A program made the translations under genes and the position numbers. Below the pieces are notes generated by a model. That model saw nothing but the letters and a program-made list of their open reading frames with translations, had not been told where the DNA came from and searched no databases. From NCBI GenBank assembly GCA_043392685.1, contig JBHZGM010000010.1: a stretch of DNA of 64,000 bases. One strand, given 5' to 3'. Origin of the DNA: Metapseudomonas sp043392685. Its GTDB lineage: Bacteria > Pseudomonadota > Gammaproteobacteria > Pseudomonadales > Pseudomonadaceae. Positions 1-8,299 of the stretch are shown piece after piece; position 1 is the stretch's first letter, and each line of letters starts with the position of its first letter.

Positions 1-217
1 CAGTGACGATGGCCACGTTGGCCGCATCCATCAGGCGCAGGCGCTGCTTGTCGCCGCCCCCGCAGCCGGCCACCCCGTGGGCGAAGTTGGCGCACTGCAG
101 CTTGCCGCGCTGGGGCCCGTCGCTGGCCGCCTTGTGGATCATCGCCAGGTAGCGCTCGCGGGTGGCGCGGCTACGCTCCACCAGGCGCTCGGTAACTTCA
201 AGGACGCGGGGATGCAT
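1..217 (-). CDS. edd: 6-phosphogluconate dehydratase, N-terminal part
   Basis: Partial gene; the 3' end lies left of the window. It dehydrates 6-phosphogluconate to 2-keto-3-deoxy-6-phosphogluconate, the first dedicated Entner-Doudoroff step, in the cytoplasm. The visible 72 residues start MHPRVLEVTERLVERSR and continue through CANFAHGVAGCGGGDKQ to MDAANVAIVT. This is the N-terminal pattern of the Edd branch of the IlvD/Edd family, including the cysteine that in the family is an Fe-S ligand (C-x-N-x-A-H-G). The start is the ATG read from 217 to 215. The gene lies 52 bp downstream of gntR on the same strand, so the two may be co-transcribed, which fits gluconate entering the Entner-Doudoroff route. 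Identity is by recalled family sequence. Confidence 0.85.
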   Translation of the reverse strand, partial: MHPRVLEVTERLVERSRATRERYLAMIHKAASDGPQRGKLQCANFAHGVAGCGGGDKQRLRLMDAANVAIVT

Positions 218-269
218 GGATTCGACTCCAGGAGCTGAATGGATGGGGACGCATGACAGCGATTGCGGA

Positions 270-1301
270 TCAGGTGCTTTCACGAACCATCAGCTCGAAG
301 CCCATGTCCTGAACCGGTTCCTCGACCACCTTGCCGGCGATCAAGGCGAGTATCTGCTCCGCCGCGCGGCGGCCGATGGCCTCTCGCGGCGTACGGATGC
401 TGCTCAGGCGCGGCACCATGAAGGCCGAACTGGGCAGGTCGTTGAAACCGAGTACCGCCACCTGTTCGGGGATCTTCACGCCCAGGCGCATGGCCTCCAG
501 CAAGGCTCCCTGGGCCAGGTCGTCGTTGCCGAAGAAAATGCCGTCGATCTGCGGGTGACTGGTCAGCAACTGAGTGAACAGCTCGCCGCCCAGCCCCACC
601 GACGACGGGCGCGGCGTCAGCAGCTCCAGGCTCGGGTCGTACAGCCCGGCTTTCTGCAGCACGCGGCGGAAACCTTCACCGCGCAGCAAGGTGCGCTGGT
701 CGAGCTGCGCGCCGACGAAAGCCAGGCGCTTGCGCCCACGCGACAGCAGGTGTTCGGCGGCAGTGGCGCCGGCATGCAACTGTGAAAAGCCCACGCAGTG
801 CAGCCCCGACCCGCTGTCCAGGTCCATCATGTAGACGCAGGGCACGCCGCTGGCCTCGATCATCCGCCGCGAACTTTCCGTCCGCTCGAAGCCGGTCAGC
901 AGCATGCCGCGCGGCTGGTAGGCGAGGTAATTGCGGATCAGGTCCTCTTCCTCGTCACGGGAGTAGTGGAAGTTGCCGATCAGCACTTCCAGACCCTTGG
1001 GGTGCAGCACACCGTGAATGGCTTCAAGGGTATCGACGAACAACTGGTTCGACAGCGAGGGCACCAGCACCACCACGGACTGGCTCTGCGCGGACGCCAG
1101 GGCGCGCGCCGCGGGGTTGGCCACATAGCCCAGTTCGCGAGCGGCATCGCGGACCTTCTGCGCCAATTCCTCGGCCACCGTGGTAACGCCGCGCAGCGCC
1201 CGGGAGGCGGTGATCGGACTCACACCAGCGCGCTGCGCCACTTCGTTGAGGGTCGGCCGTCCCGTCGTGCGGGCATTCTTTTCGTTGTTGGCGGATGTCA
1301 T
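270..1301 (-). CDS. gntR: LacI-family gluconate repressor
   Basis: Cytoplasmic LacI/GalR-type repressor of about 343 residues. The N-terminal helix-turn-helix reads TLNEVAQRAGVSPITASRALRG and is followed by the hinge and a periplasmic-binding-protein-like effector domain ending near VREST. The ATG at 1301 (MTSANNEKN) is preferred over an in-frame TTG at 1316. It is divergent from gnuK and gntP, and three near-identical operators flank those promoters, one of them just upstream of its own start, so autoregulation and gluconate-responsive repression are expected. Pseudomonas GntR is known to repress gnuK and gntP and to respond to gluconate or 6-phosphogluconate. Assignment rests on domain type and neighbours. 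Confidence 0.88.
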   Translation of the reverse strand: MTSANNEKNARTTGRPTLNEVAQRAGVSPITASRALRGVTTVAEELAQKVRDAARELGYVANPAARALASAQSQSVVVLVPSLSNQLFVDTLEAIHGVLHPKGLEVLIGNFHYSRDEEEDLIRNYLAYQPRGMLLTGFERTESSRRMIEASGVPCVYMMDLDSGSGLHCVGFSQLHAGATAAEHLLSRGRKRLAFVGAQLDQRTLLRGEGFRRVLQKAGLYDPSLELLTPRPSSVGLGGELFTQLLTSHPQIDGIFFGNDDLAQGALLEAMRLGVKIPEQVAVLGFNDLPSSAFMVPRLSSIRTPREAIGRRAAEQILALIAGKVVEEPVQDMGFELMVREST

Positions 1302-1333
1302 AGGGCTGCTTGTCAAACAAAAAATCTGACATT

Positions 1334-1349
1334 AAGGTAGCGCTGTCTC
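1334..1349. promoter_or_regulatory. GntR operator 1
   Basis: AAGGTAGCGCTGTCTC, centred on the AGCGCT palindrome typical of LacI-family sites, 33 bp upstream of the gntR ATG. It is almost the same as the sites at 1481 and 2057. It probably serves gntR autoregulation. Confidence 0.75.
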
Positions 1350-1480
1350 GACGATTCGGCAATTGCCTGAATGCACCTGACGCCGAAACGGCTCGAGAAC
1401 GCCCCTCCGGCAGTAGCGGAAGTCCACAAAAATGACAAGATGCGGCGAAACAGCCTGCTTTACATTGGCCTCAGCCAGAA

Positions 1481-1496
1481 AAGACAGCGCTATCTC
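1481..1496. promoter_or_regulatory. GntR operator 2
   Basis: AAGACAGCGCTATCTC, 16 bp upstream of the gnuK start codon and so placed to block gnuK transcription. It shares the AGCGCT core and flanking purine/pyrimidine arms with the other two sites. Confidence 0.78.
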
Positions 1497-1512
1497 AACA
1501 CTGAGGTTCCCC

Positions 1513-2034
1513 ATGATTCAACCCATCAACGCGCTCGTGATCATGGGCGTCTGCGGCTGCGGCAAGTCCAGCGTCGCCCAGGCGCTATGCGAACGCAGTG
1601 GCGCGACCGCCATCGAAGGTGACGCTTTCCACCCCGCGGAGAACATCCGCAAGATGAGCGCCGGAATCCCCCTCTCCGACCAGGACCGCGCCGGCTGGCT
1701 GAACCGCCTGAGCGACGAATTGCGCCAGGCCGTGGAAGCCGGGCAACGCCCCGTGCTGACCTGCTCGGCCCTGAAGCTGAGCTACCGGGAACGTCTGCGC
1801 GACGCAGTCCCCGGCCTCGGCTTCGTATTCCTGGAACTGACCCCCGAGGTCGCCGCCCAGCGCGTTACCCACCGGCCGGGCCACTTCATGCCCGCGACCC
1901 TGATCGACAGCCAGTTCGAAGCCCTCGAACCGCCCCTCGGTGAACCCCTGACCCTGGCCCTGGATGCCACCCGCGACGTTTCCCAATTGGCCGAAGACGC
2001 CCATCGATGGTGGCTCGACCATACTCCGGCCTGA
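1513..2034 (+). CDS. gnuK: Gluconokinase
   Basis: Phosphorylates gluconate to 6-phosphogluconate with ATP in the cytoplasm. The 173-residue product has the GntK-family Walker A motif GVCGCGKSS at about residues 12-20, then EGDAFHP and the family's KMSAGIPLSDQDR segment. The ATG at 1513 is chosen because it follows a TGAGG ribosome-binding site and gives the usual length with the P-loop near the N-terminus; an in-frame upstream ATG at 1432 would run through the operator. It is followed 78 bp later by gntP, with its own operator in between, so both genes answer to the same repressor but may have separate promoters. Confidence 0.93.
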   Translation: MIQPINALVIMGVCGCGKSSVAQALCERSGATAIEGDAFHPAENIRKMSAGIPLSDQDRAGWLNRLSDELRQAVEAGQRPVLTCSALKLSYRERLRDAVPGLGFVFLELTPEVAAQRVTHRPGHFMPATLIDSQFEALEPPLGEPLTLALDATRDVSQLAEDAHRWWLDHTPA

Positions 2035-2056
2035 TCGGCCAAACGCTTGCGTCACA

Positions 2057-2072
2057 AAGATAGCGCTGTCTC
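2057..2072. promoter_or_regulatory. GntR operator 3
   Basis: AAGATAGCGCTGTCTC in the 78-bp gap between gnuK and gntP, 40 bp before the gntP start. It shows that gntP has its own repressible promoter rather than depending only on gnuK read-through. Confidence 0.78.
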
Positions 2073-2112
2073 TAAAGCGCCATGCACAACAACGACAATA
2101 TGAGACATCCCA

Positions 2113-3465
2113 ATGCTCGCCATCTCCCATGACACCTTCCTGCTGCTGGACGCGGTGGTCACCATCCTTGGCCTGATCGTCCTCATCACCCGTTTCAAGC
2201 TGCATCCCTTCGTCGCACTGATCATCGCGGCCGGCTTCCTCGGCCTGACCTCCGGCATGCCGGTGGAGAAAGTCGTCAAATCCTTCCAGGAAGGGTTCGG
2301 CAACGTCCTCGGTTTTGTCGGCGTGATCCTGGCGCTGGGCACCATGCTCGGCAAGTTGATGGCCGAATCCGGCGGTGCCGACCAGATCGCCCGCACGCTG
2401 ATCCAGGCCTTCGGCAAGGAACGCGTGCAGTGGTCGATGATGCTCGCCGCCTTCCTGGTGGGCATCCCGCTGTTCTTCGAGATCGGTTTCGTCCTGCTGA
2501 TTCCCCTGGTGTTCATCGTCGCGCGGCGCACCGGGGTGTCCCTGATCAAGATCGGCATCCCGCTGCTCGCCGGCCTCTCGGTGGTCCACGGCCTCGTTCC
2601 GCCGCACCCCGGCCCGCTGCTGGCGATCGGCGTGTTCGGCGCGGATATCGGCAAGACCATCCTCTACGGACTGATCGTCGCCCTGCCCACCGCCATCATC
2701 GCCGGCCCGCTGTTCGGCAGCTTCATCGCCCGCCGCATCCCCGGCACCCCTTCGCCGGAACTGGTGGAACAACTGGCCCATGAACCCGAAGCCAGCACCC
2801 TGCCCAGCTTCGGCGTGACCTTGCTCACCGTGCTGCTGCCGGTGTTCCTGATGCTGCTCAAGACCTTCGCCGACGTCGTGCTCGACGAAGGGCACATGAT
2901 CCGCGCCTGGCTGGACATGATCGGCCACCCCATCACCGCCCTGCTGCTGGCCCTGCTACTGGCGCTCCACACCTTCGGCCGCGCGCGCGGGTTCACCTCC
3001 CGGCAGCTACTGAAGCTGCTGGACGAGAGCCTCGCGCCCACCGCTGCCATCGTCCTGATCATCGGCGCGGGCGGTGGCTTCAAGCAGATGCTGGTCGCCA
3101 GCGGCGTGGGTGACGTCATCGGCCACCTGGCGGTGCAGGCACAAATCTCCCCGATCCTCCTGGCCTGGCTGGTGGCCGCCGTGATCCGCATCGCCACCGG
3201 CTCGGCCACCGTCGCCACCATTACCGGTGCCGGCATCGTGGTGCCCGTGATCGAGATGATCCCCGGGGTCAACCGCGAACTGCTGGTGCTCGCCACCGGC
3301 GCCGGCTCGCTGATCCTCTCCCACGTGAACGACGCCGGTTTCTGGCTGGTGAAGCAGTACTTCAACATGACCGTTGCCGAAACCTTCAAGACCTGGACCG
3401 CCATGGAAACCATCCTGTCGGTGGTGGGCCTGGTGTTCATCCTGCTGCTCTCGCTGGTGGTCTGA
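2113..3465 (+). CDS. gntP: Gluconate:H+ symporter, GntP family
   Basis: Inner-membrane gluconate permease of 450 residues, the family's usual length. It is hydrophobic throughout with about twelve or more predicted spans. Family-typical stretches are visible: SGMPVEKVVKSFQEGFG near the N-terminus, GIPLFFEIGFVLLIPLVF, HGLVPPHPGPLLA in the middle and SHVNDAGFWLVKQYF near the C-terminus. It brings gluconate into the cytoplasm for GnuK, after which 6-phosphogluconate feeds Edd. The ATG at 2113 directly gives the conserved N-terminus. Repressible through the operator at 2057. Confidence 0.94.
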   Translation: MLAISHDTFLLLDAVVTILGLIVLITRFKLHPFVALIIAAGFLGLTSGMPVEKVVKSFQEGFGNVLGFVGVILALGTMLGKLMAESGGADQIARTLIQAFGKERVQWSMMLAAFLVGIPLFFEIGFVLLIPLVFIVARRTGVSLIKIGIPLLAGLSVVHGLVPPHPGPLLAIGVFGADIGKTILYGLIVALPTAIIAGPLFGSFIARRIPGTPSPELVEQLAHEPEASTLPSFGVTLLTVLLPVFLMLLKTFADVVLDEGHMIRAWLDMIGHPITALLLALLLALHTFGRARGFTSRQLLKLLDESLAPTAAIVLIIGAGGGFKQMLVASGVGDVIGHLAVQAQISPILLAWLVAAVIRIATGSATVATITGAGIVVPVIEMIPGVNRELLVLATGAGSLILSHVNDAGFWLVKQYFNMTVAETFKTWTAMETILSVVGLVFILLLSLVV

Positions 3466-3492
3466 GGCCACGGCCCCGAGGGCCGGAGCAAG

Positions 3493-3621
3493 TCCCCCCG
3501 GAGCCCGCTGCACAATGCCATTTTCCGCTGGCTGTGGCTGGCCAGCGTCGCCTCCGAAATCGGTACCTGGATGTACGAGGTAGGTGGCCGCTGGTTGATG
3601 GCCCGGCCAGTGTTCGACTGA
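3493..3621 (+). pseudogene. Remnant of an MFS transporter N-terminus
   Basis: After the gntP stop the same frame reads on through SPRSPLHNAIFRWLWLASV and SEIGTWMYEVGGRWLM to a stop at 3619-3621. This matches the opening segment of DUF894/EntS-type MFS transporters (usually F-R-x-L-W-x-A-S-x-x-S-x-I-G-T-W-M-x-x-V-G). There is no start codon at the proper place, and everything after the first span and a half is missing. It is best read as the stump of a deleted transporter gene left between gntP and the bap operon. About 40 codons remain. Confidence 0.6.
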
Positions 3622-3652
3622 CCTGGCCGGCGAACGCTGCCCCGAAACACCG

Positions 3653-3678
3653 CGGCGCCGAGGTTTCCGTCGGCGCCG
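3653..3678 (-). terminator. Hairpin after bapD
   Basis: Nine-base-pair perfect stem CGGCGCCGA / TCGGCGCCG with an 8-nt loop, starting 6 bases past the bapD stop. There is only a short T-rich stretch after it, so the terminator role is likely but not certain. Confidence 0.5.
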
Positions 3679-3683
3679 TTCAC

Positions 3684-4871
3684 TCAGTAGAGACGGGCCT
3701 TGATGAGGGGCCGCAGCAGGTAGTTGAGGACGCTGCGCTTGCCACTGAGGATATCCACCTCGGCGACCATGCCGGGAATGATCGGCAGCACCTCCTCGCC
3801 GCGCTTCAGCTGGCTGCCGTCTGTGCGGATCAGCACCTGGTAGTAGGACTCCTTGCCATGGGGCGTATCTTCCTCGATGGTGTCGGCGCTGATCTGCTCC
3901 AGGGTGCCCTTGAGGTCGCCGTAGATACTGAAGTCATAGGCGGTGATCTTCACCTTGGCCGGCATGCCCGGCACCAGGAACGCCACGTCGCGCGGCTTGA
4001 TCTTCGCCTCTACCAACAGGCGGTCTTCCACCGGGATCACTTCCATGATCGCCTCGCCGGGCTGGATCACCCCGCCGCGGGTGTTGATCAGCACTGTGTT
4101 GACCCGTCCACGCACCGGCGAAAGGATCTCGGTGCGGCGCAATTGGTCCTGGCGCTGCTGGACGATCGGCTCCAGGGCGCTGAGGTCGGCCTTGCGCTGC
4201 GAGCGCTCGGTGTAGGCGTCCTGGAAGTAGGTGCTCTTGAGCTCGGTCAGTTTGCCGTTGAGGGCGGCGATGTCCTGGCTCAGTTTCAGCGCTTCCATCT
4301 GGCTTACCGCGCGCTTGGCCACCAACGGGCGGACCAGTTCGAGCTGGCTCCTGGCCAGGCGGATCTGCTTCTGGATCGCCTCGCTGCCCTCCAGCAACTT
4401 GTCCCGCCGCGATTTGAACAGCTCGCGCTCGGAACGCGCCAAGGCCCCCTCCGGATCGATATCCGGCGGGAACTCGATGGCCGACTTGCCCAACACCTCG
4501 GCATCCAGCCGGGCGATGGCCGCTCGCAGCACGGTGGCCTGATTGGCCGATTCCTGGAAGTTGGTGAGGAAGTGGGTGTCATCGAGACGCACCAGCGGCT
4601 GCCCGACCTCCACCAGGTCGCCCTCCTTCACCAGCAGCTGGTCGAGAATCCCCCCTTCCAGGCTCTGGATCTTCTGGATGCGGCTGAACGGCACTACCCG
4701 CCCGTCGCCGCGAGTCACCTCGTCGAGCTGCGCCCAGGCGGCCCAGATGACGAACAGCACCACGCTACCGAGGAGGGTCCAGAGCAGAGGGCGGTAAACC
4801 GGGTGGGTGGTGGCCAGCAAGGGATCGTCCAGTTGCCGTCGCAGTTGCGCGGACTTGCCTTCAGAGCCCAT
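3684..4871 (-). CDS. bapD: Type I secretion membrane-fusion protein (HlyD family)
   Basis: Periplasmic adaptor that links the inner-membrane ABC exporter to the outer-membrane channel. The 395-residue protein has a cytoplasmic N-tail, one membrane span around residues 28-46 (LLWTLLGSVVLFVIWAAWAQ), a long helical hairpin region at about 100-250 rich in Gln, Arg and Leu, and a C-terminal beta-barrel region containing RGRVNTVLINTRGGVIQPGE, typical of HlyD/LapC proteins. Its start overlaps the end of the ABC gene by 11 bp. Last gene of the bapA-bapB-bapC-bapD order known from P. aeruginosa. Confidence 0.88.
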   Translation of the reverse strand: MGSEGKSAQLRRQLDDPLLATTHPVYRPLLWTLLGSVVLFVIWAAWAQLDEVTRGDGRVVPFSRIQKIQSLEGGILDQLLVKEGDLVEVGQPLVRLDDTHFLTNFQESANQATVLRAAIARLDAEVLGKSAIEFPPDIDPEGALARSERELFKSRRDKLLEGSEAIQKQIRLARSQLELVRPLVAKRAVSQMEALKLSQDIAALNGKLTELKSTYFQDAYTERSQRKADLSALEPIVQQRQDQLRRTEILSPVRGRVNTVLINTRGGVIQPGEAIMEVIPVEDRLLVEAKIKPRDVAFLVPGMPAKVKITAYDFSIYGDLKGTLEQISADTIEEDTPHGKESYYQVLIRTDGSQLKRGEEVLPIIPGMVAEVDILSGKRSVLNYLLRPLIKARLY

Positions 4872-7032
4872 GGCTACCTCCTTCGGCCGCCTGCGGCGCC
4901 TGTACCTGGTTGCCCAGCACCACCTGGTTCAACGGGCCATCCATGATCACCTGGCCGTTGCGCAGCACCACCGCCCGCTCCACCAGCGCCAGCATGCTTT
5001 TCTTGTGGGTGGTGATGATCAGGGTGCGCTTGCCCAGCCACTGTTGCAGGTAATTGATGACCTGTTTCTCGCTGTTCTGGTCGAAGGCCGCGGTCGGCTC
5101 GTCGAGCAGCAGGATCGGCGGGTCCTGCAACAGTACCCGGGCCAGCCCCACTGCCTGGCGCTGGCCGCCGGACAGGCTGGAATTGCCCTGGATCGGCATG
5201 TCCAGGCCCAGCGGGTGGGCGCGAACGAAAGTGCCCAAGCCGATTCCATCGAGGGTTTCCAGCAAATCCTCGTCGCTCAGCGCGGCGTTCTGCAGATTGA
5301 GGTTTTCACGCAGGGTGCCGTAGAACAGCGCCACTTCCTGCGGCAGGTAGCCGATACCGCGCTGGCGGTCGGCCGGGTCGATCTGGCTGAGGTTGAGGTC
5401 GTCCAGCAGCAGGCGGCCGGACTGCGCGTCGATCAGGCCGCTGAGCAGGCGCAGCAGGGTCGACTTACCGGCGCCGTTGCCCCCGAGCAGGGCCACCCGC
5501 TCGCCCGCCTGGATGTTCAGCGCCTGCACGTCCACCACCGGCGGGCTGTCACCATGCGCCAGGCGCAATGCCTCCAGGCGGTAATGGCCATGGAGACGCT
5601 CCCGGTGCGCGAAGCGCTTGCCCTGGGGGCGCTCCTGTTCGGCCGACATCAATTGATCGAGGCCTTCCAGCGCCACCTTGGTGTGCTGCCAACGGCCGAG
5701 GATCGTGGCCACCTGGGACAGCGGCGCAATGGCCCGCGAGGCAAGTATCGAACAGGCGACCAGGGCACCGACGGTCATCGCGCCGTCGCTGATCCGATAG
5801 ACGCCGAACACCACCACACCGACGTAGCACAGCTGCTGGACGATGCTCGCCGAGTAGCTGAGGATCGACGCCAGGGCGTGGGTCTTCATCGCATTGCCGG
5901 CAAGTTCGCTGGTGAGGGTTTCCCAATGCTGCAGGCAACGGCCTTCGGCGCGTGAGGCCTTGACCGTCTCCAGATGCTCGAAAGCCTCCAGCAGCACGCT
6001 GTTCTTCATCGCCCCTTCACGCAGGTTCTGCCGTGACAGATGACCCAGCAGGCGCTGGGTGAGCAACCCCGGCAAGACCATCAGCACGCACGCCAACAGT
6101 GGAACCCAGACCACATGGCCGCCGATCACGGCGATGACCAGCAGGAAGATCGCCACGAATGGCAGATCGCTGATCAACGCCGCGCTGGACGAGGTAAAGA
6201 ACTCGCGGACCGACTCGAACTCGCGGACCTGCGTGCTGAAGGCCCCCATCGACGCCGGTTTGGCGCTGATCCGGGTACTCAGTACCCGGGAAAACAGCAG
6301 GCTCGACAGCTGCAGGTCGAGGCGCTTGCCCAGCACGTTGAGCAGGTGCCCGCGCATGATCCGCAACACCCCATCGACGACGATGGCCAAGGCCACGCCG
6401 CTGGCGAGGATCCACAGGGTGTCGAAGGCCGCGTTGGGGACCACGCGGTCGTACACCTGCATGGCGAACAACGCCGATGCAACGGCCAGGACGTTCGCCA
6501 CCAGGGCCGCGGCCGTGACTTCCGCATAGGAGCGCCAGAGCCGCTTCAGCGGTCCGAAGAACCAGTGTTCCGGCAAGCTGCCGGCATAGTCGCCGACTCG
6601 CCCGTCGGAGCGATAGCGGCACTTGGCGAACACCGCCGTGCCGCTGTAACTCGCCTCCAGATCGGCAAGCGCCAGGCGCTGGCTACCGCCGTTGCTCTGC
6701 GGCACCAACACCTCGAACCGGTCACCGTCGACGCCGACCAGGACCAGAGTCTGCCCATCCTCCAGCAGCAACAGGGCCGGCAGCAGATAGGCATCCATCT
6801 GCCGCAACGGAAATTCCGCGACCCTGGCAGTGATGTCGGCGCGACGCAGTGCACGGGCGACCAGTTGCAGCGGCAACCGTCCGTGCTCCAGGGGCATGCC
6901 GTCGACCAGCTCGCCGTCGCCCAGCGGGCGCCCGAGTTGCCGGCATAGCAACAACAAGCCCTGACGCAACGGGTCAGGCACCGTGTCGTGGTTCAGCGCC
7001 ACGACATTATCCGGGGATTGTTCAACTTCCAT
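4861..7032 (-). CDS. bapC: Type I secretion ABC transporter with degenerate C39-like domain
   Basis: Inner-membrane exporter ATPase of 723 residues that drives secretion of the BapA adhesin. Residues 1 to about 150 resemble a C39 peptidase domain without its catalytic cysteine, as in RTX-type exporters, where this domain binds substrate instead of cutting it. A six-span membrane domain follows (about 170-450), then the nucleotide-binding domain: Walker A GGNGAGKST near 518, signature LSGGQRQ, Walker B ILLLDEPTAAFD and the switch His in ITTHKKS. It overlaps bapB by 11 bp and bapD by 11 bp, which points to one coupled operon. Confidence 0.9.
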   Translation of the reverse strand: MEVEQSPDNVVALNHDTVPDPLRQGLLLLCRQLGRPLGDGELVDGMPLEHGRLPLQLVARALRRADITARVAEFPLRQMDAYLLPALLLLEDGQTLVLVGVDGDRFEVLVPQSNGGSQRLALADLEASYSGTAVFAKCRYRSDGRVGDYAGSLPEHWFFGPLKRLWRSYAEVTAAALVANVLAVASALFAMQVYDRVVPNAAFDTLWILASGVALAIVVDGVLRIMRGHLLNVLGKRLDLQLSSLLFSRVLSTRISAKPASMGAFSTQVREFESVREFFTSSSAALISDLPFVAIFLLVIAVIGGHVVWVPLLACVLMVLPGLLTQRLLGHLSRQNLREGAMKNSVLLEAFEHLETVKASRAEGRCLQHWETLTSELAGNAMKTHALASILSYSASIVQQLCYVGVVVFGVYRISDGAMTVGALVACSILASRAIAPLSQVATILGRWQHTKVALEGLDQLMSAEQERPQGKRFAHRERLHGHYRLEALRLAHGDSPPVVDVQALNIQAGERVALLGGNGAGKSTLLRLLSGLIDAQSGRLLLDDLNLSQIDPADRQRGIGYLPQEVALFYGTLRENLNLQNAALSDEDLLETLDGIGLGTFVRAHPLGLDMPIQGNSSLSGGQRQAVGLARVLLQDPPILLLDEPTAAFDQNSEKQVINYLQQWLGKRTLIITTHKKSMLALVERAVVLRNGQVIMDGPLNQVVLGNQVQAPQAAEGGSHGL

Positions 7033-8299
7033 GATTCAGACGGTTCTCCAATAGTGCCCCCAACAGGCCGACCTGAGCGGCGGCCCGATACTCGATGCGC
7101 TTGCGCTCGATCCGCAGGTTGATCAACTGCCGTTCGGCCTCGAAACGCTCCCGCTGGACGTTGAGCAGATCGATCACATCGCGCCGGCCGACCTCGAACT
7201 GCTCGCGGTACAGCTCGCCGACCTGCTGCGACTCGCTCACCTGCTGACTCAGCGACTGCTCCCGCCAGCCCAGGGTTTCGCTGTTGTCGAACAGGGTCTG
7301 CAGTTTCCGGCGGATGTCACGTTGCATCGCATCGGCCGTCCATTTCGCCGACTCCAGGCGCTGTTGCGCGGCTGTGGGCCGCTGGAAGTTGGAAAGCCCC
7401 TGGAAGGTGTCCATGCGCAGCCGCAACGACACCATCGAATCACTTTCCGGATGCCCGCCGACCTCCCGGCGCAGCGCGCTGGCCTCCAGGTTCAGTTGCG
7501 GCAGCAGAGACGCCTTGGCTTCGCGGACTTCCGCCTCGGCGGCGTTGGCGTCCTCCAGCGCCTTGCGCTGCAGCGGCGATTCGCGGATCACCTGCGCCAC
7601 GTCGCTGGCAGCCAGGAAACGCTGCAGCGACATCGGCTCGGGCTCCACCAGGTCGCTGGGCGCCTGGCCGACCAGGATCGCGTACTGGTTGCGCGCGTCC
7701 TGCAGGTTGCCCTTCTCCAGCGACAGCTGCTCCTGGGCCCGCGACAGCTCCAGATTGGCGCGATCCAGCTCGCTGCGATCGGCATAGCCGTCGCCGCCAC
7801 GCGCCAGGGTCATCTCGCGGATGCCGTCCAGGCGCTGGATGTGCGCGCGCACCGCCTCCACCCGGCGCTCCGAGGCGAGCACGTCGAGATAGGTCTCGAC
7901 GATATCCAGCGCCGCGTCGTCGCGCGCCACCAGCACCGCTTCGGACAGCTTGCGCTGGGTCGCGCTGGCGCTATCGACCTTGCTCGTCACCCGCCCCCAG
8001 TCGTACAGCATCTGCGACACGGAGAGGTCGTAGACGACCTCGCCAAAATCGAACTCCTGCGGCCCCCCGGACATCGTGACGGAGGGGTAGTAACCTCCCT
8101 TGGCCATTTCCACCTCGGTGCCGGCTCGCTCCGCTTCGGCCAGCGCGGAACGGACTTCGGGGTGGATTGCCAGCCCTGCCCTGACCGCCTGGTCGAGGGG
8201 CATGGCCGACGTGAACATCGGCAGCCCCAGGGTAAGGAGCCAGATGGCTCCCCTCCCGCAGCGCCGTCCCTTGCGCACGTACTGCCTACGCCCGCGCAT
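7022..8299 (-). CDS. bapB: TolC-family outer-membrane channel of the adhesin secretion system
   Basis: Outer-membrane efflux protein of 425 residues completing the type I secretion tunnel. A basic N-terminus (MRGRRQYVRKGRRCGRG) and hydrophobic stretch (AIWLLTLGLPMFTSAM) form a signal peptide. The body carries two outer-membrane-efflux repeats with long coiled-coil helices, e.g. ALDIVETYLDVLASERRVEA and EVGRRDVIDLLNVQRERFEA, the latter being the LapE/TolC pattern. The ATG overlaps the bapA stop by one base (TGATG), so translation is probably coupled to the adhesin. Confidence 0.88.
   Translation of the reverse strand: MRGRRQYVRKGRRCGRGAIWLLTLGLPMFTSAMPLDQAVRAGLAIHPEVRSALAEAERAGTEVEMAKGGYYPSVTMSGGPQEFDFGEVVYDLSVSQMLYDWGRVTSKVDSASATQRKLSEAVLVARDDAALDIVETYLDVLASERRVEAVRAHIQRLDGIREMTLARGGDGYADRSELDRANLELSRAQEQLSLEKGNLQDARNQYAILVGQAPSDLVEPEPMSLQRFLAASDVAQVIRESPLQRKALEDANAAEAEVREAKASLLPQLNLEASALRREVGGHPESDSMVSLRLRMDTFQGLSNFQRPTAAQQRLESAKWTADAMQRDIRRKLQTLFDNSETLGWREQSLSQQVSESQQVGELYREQFEVGRRDVIDLLNVQRERFEAERQLINLRIERKRIEYRAAAQVGLLGALLENRLNHGS

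Noticed and set aside
250..266. A GACAGCGAT string upstream of edd resembling half a GntR operator
   Set aside because: Only one arm matches and the AGCGCT core is absent, unlike the three clear sites.
3534..7000. Several plus-strand frames of 300-470 codons opposite bapD and bapC
   Set aside because: Antisense frames kept open by third-position G/C; no family motif, while the minus-strand products have complete transporter motifs.
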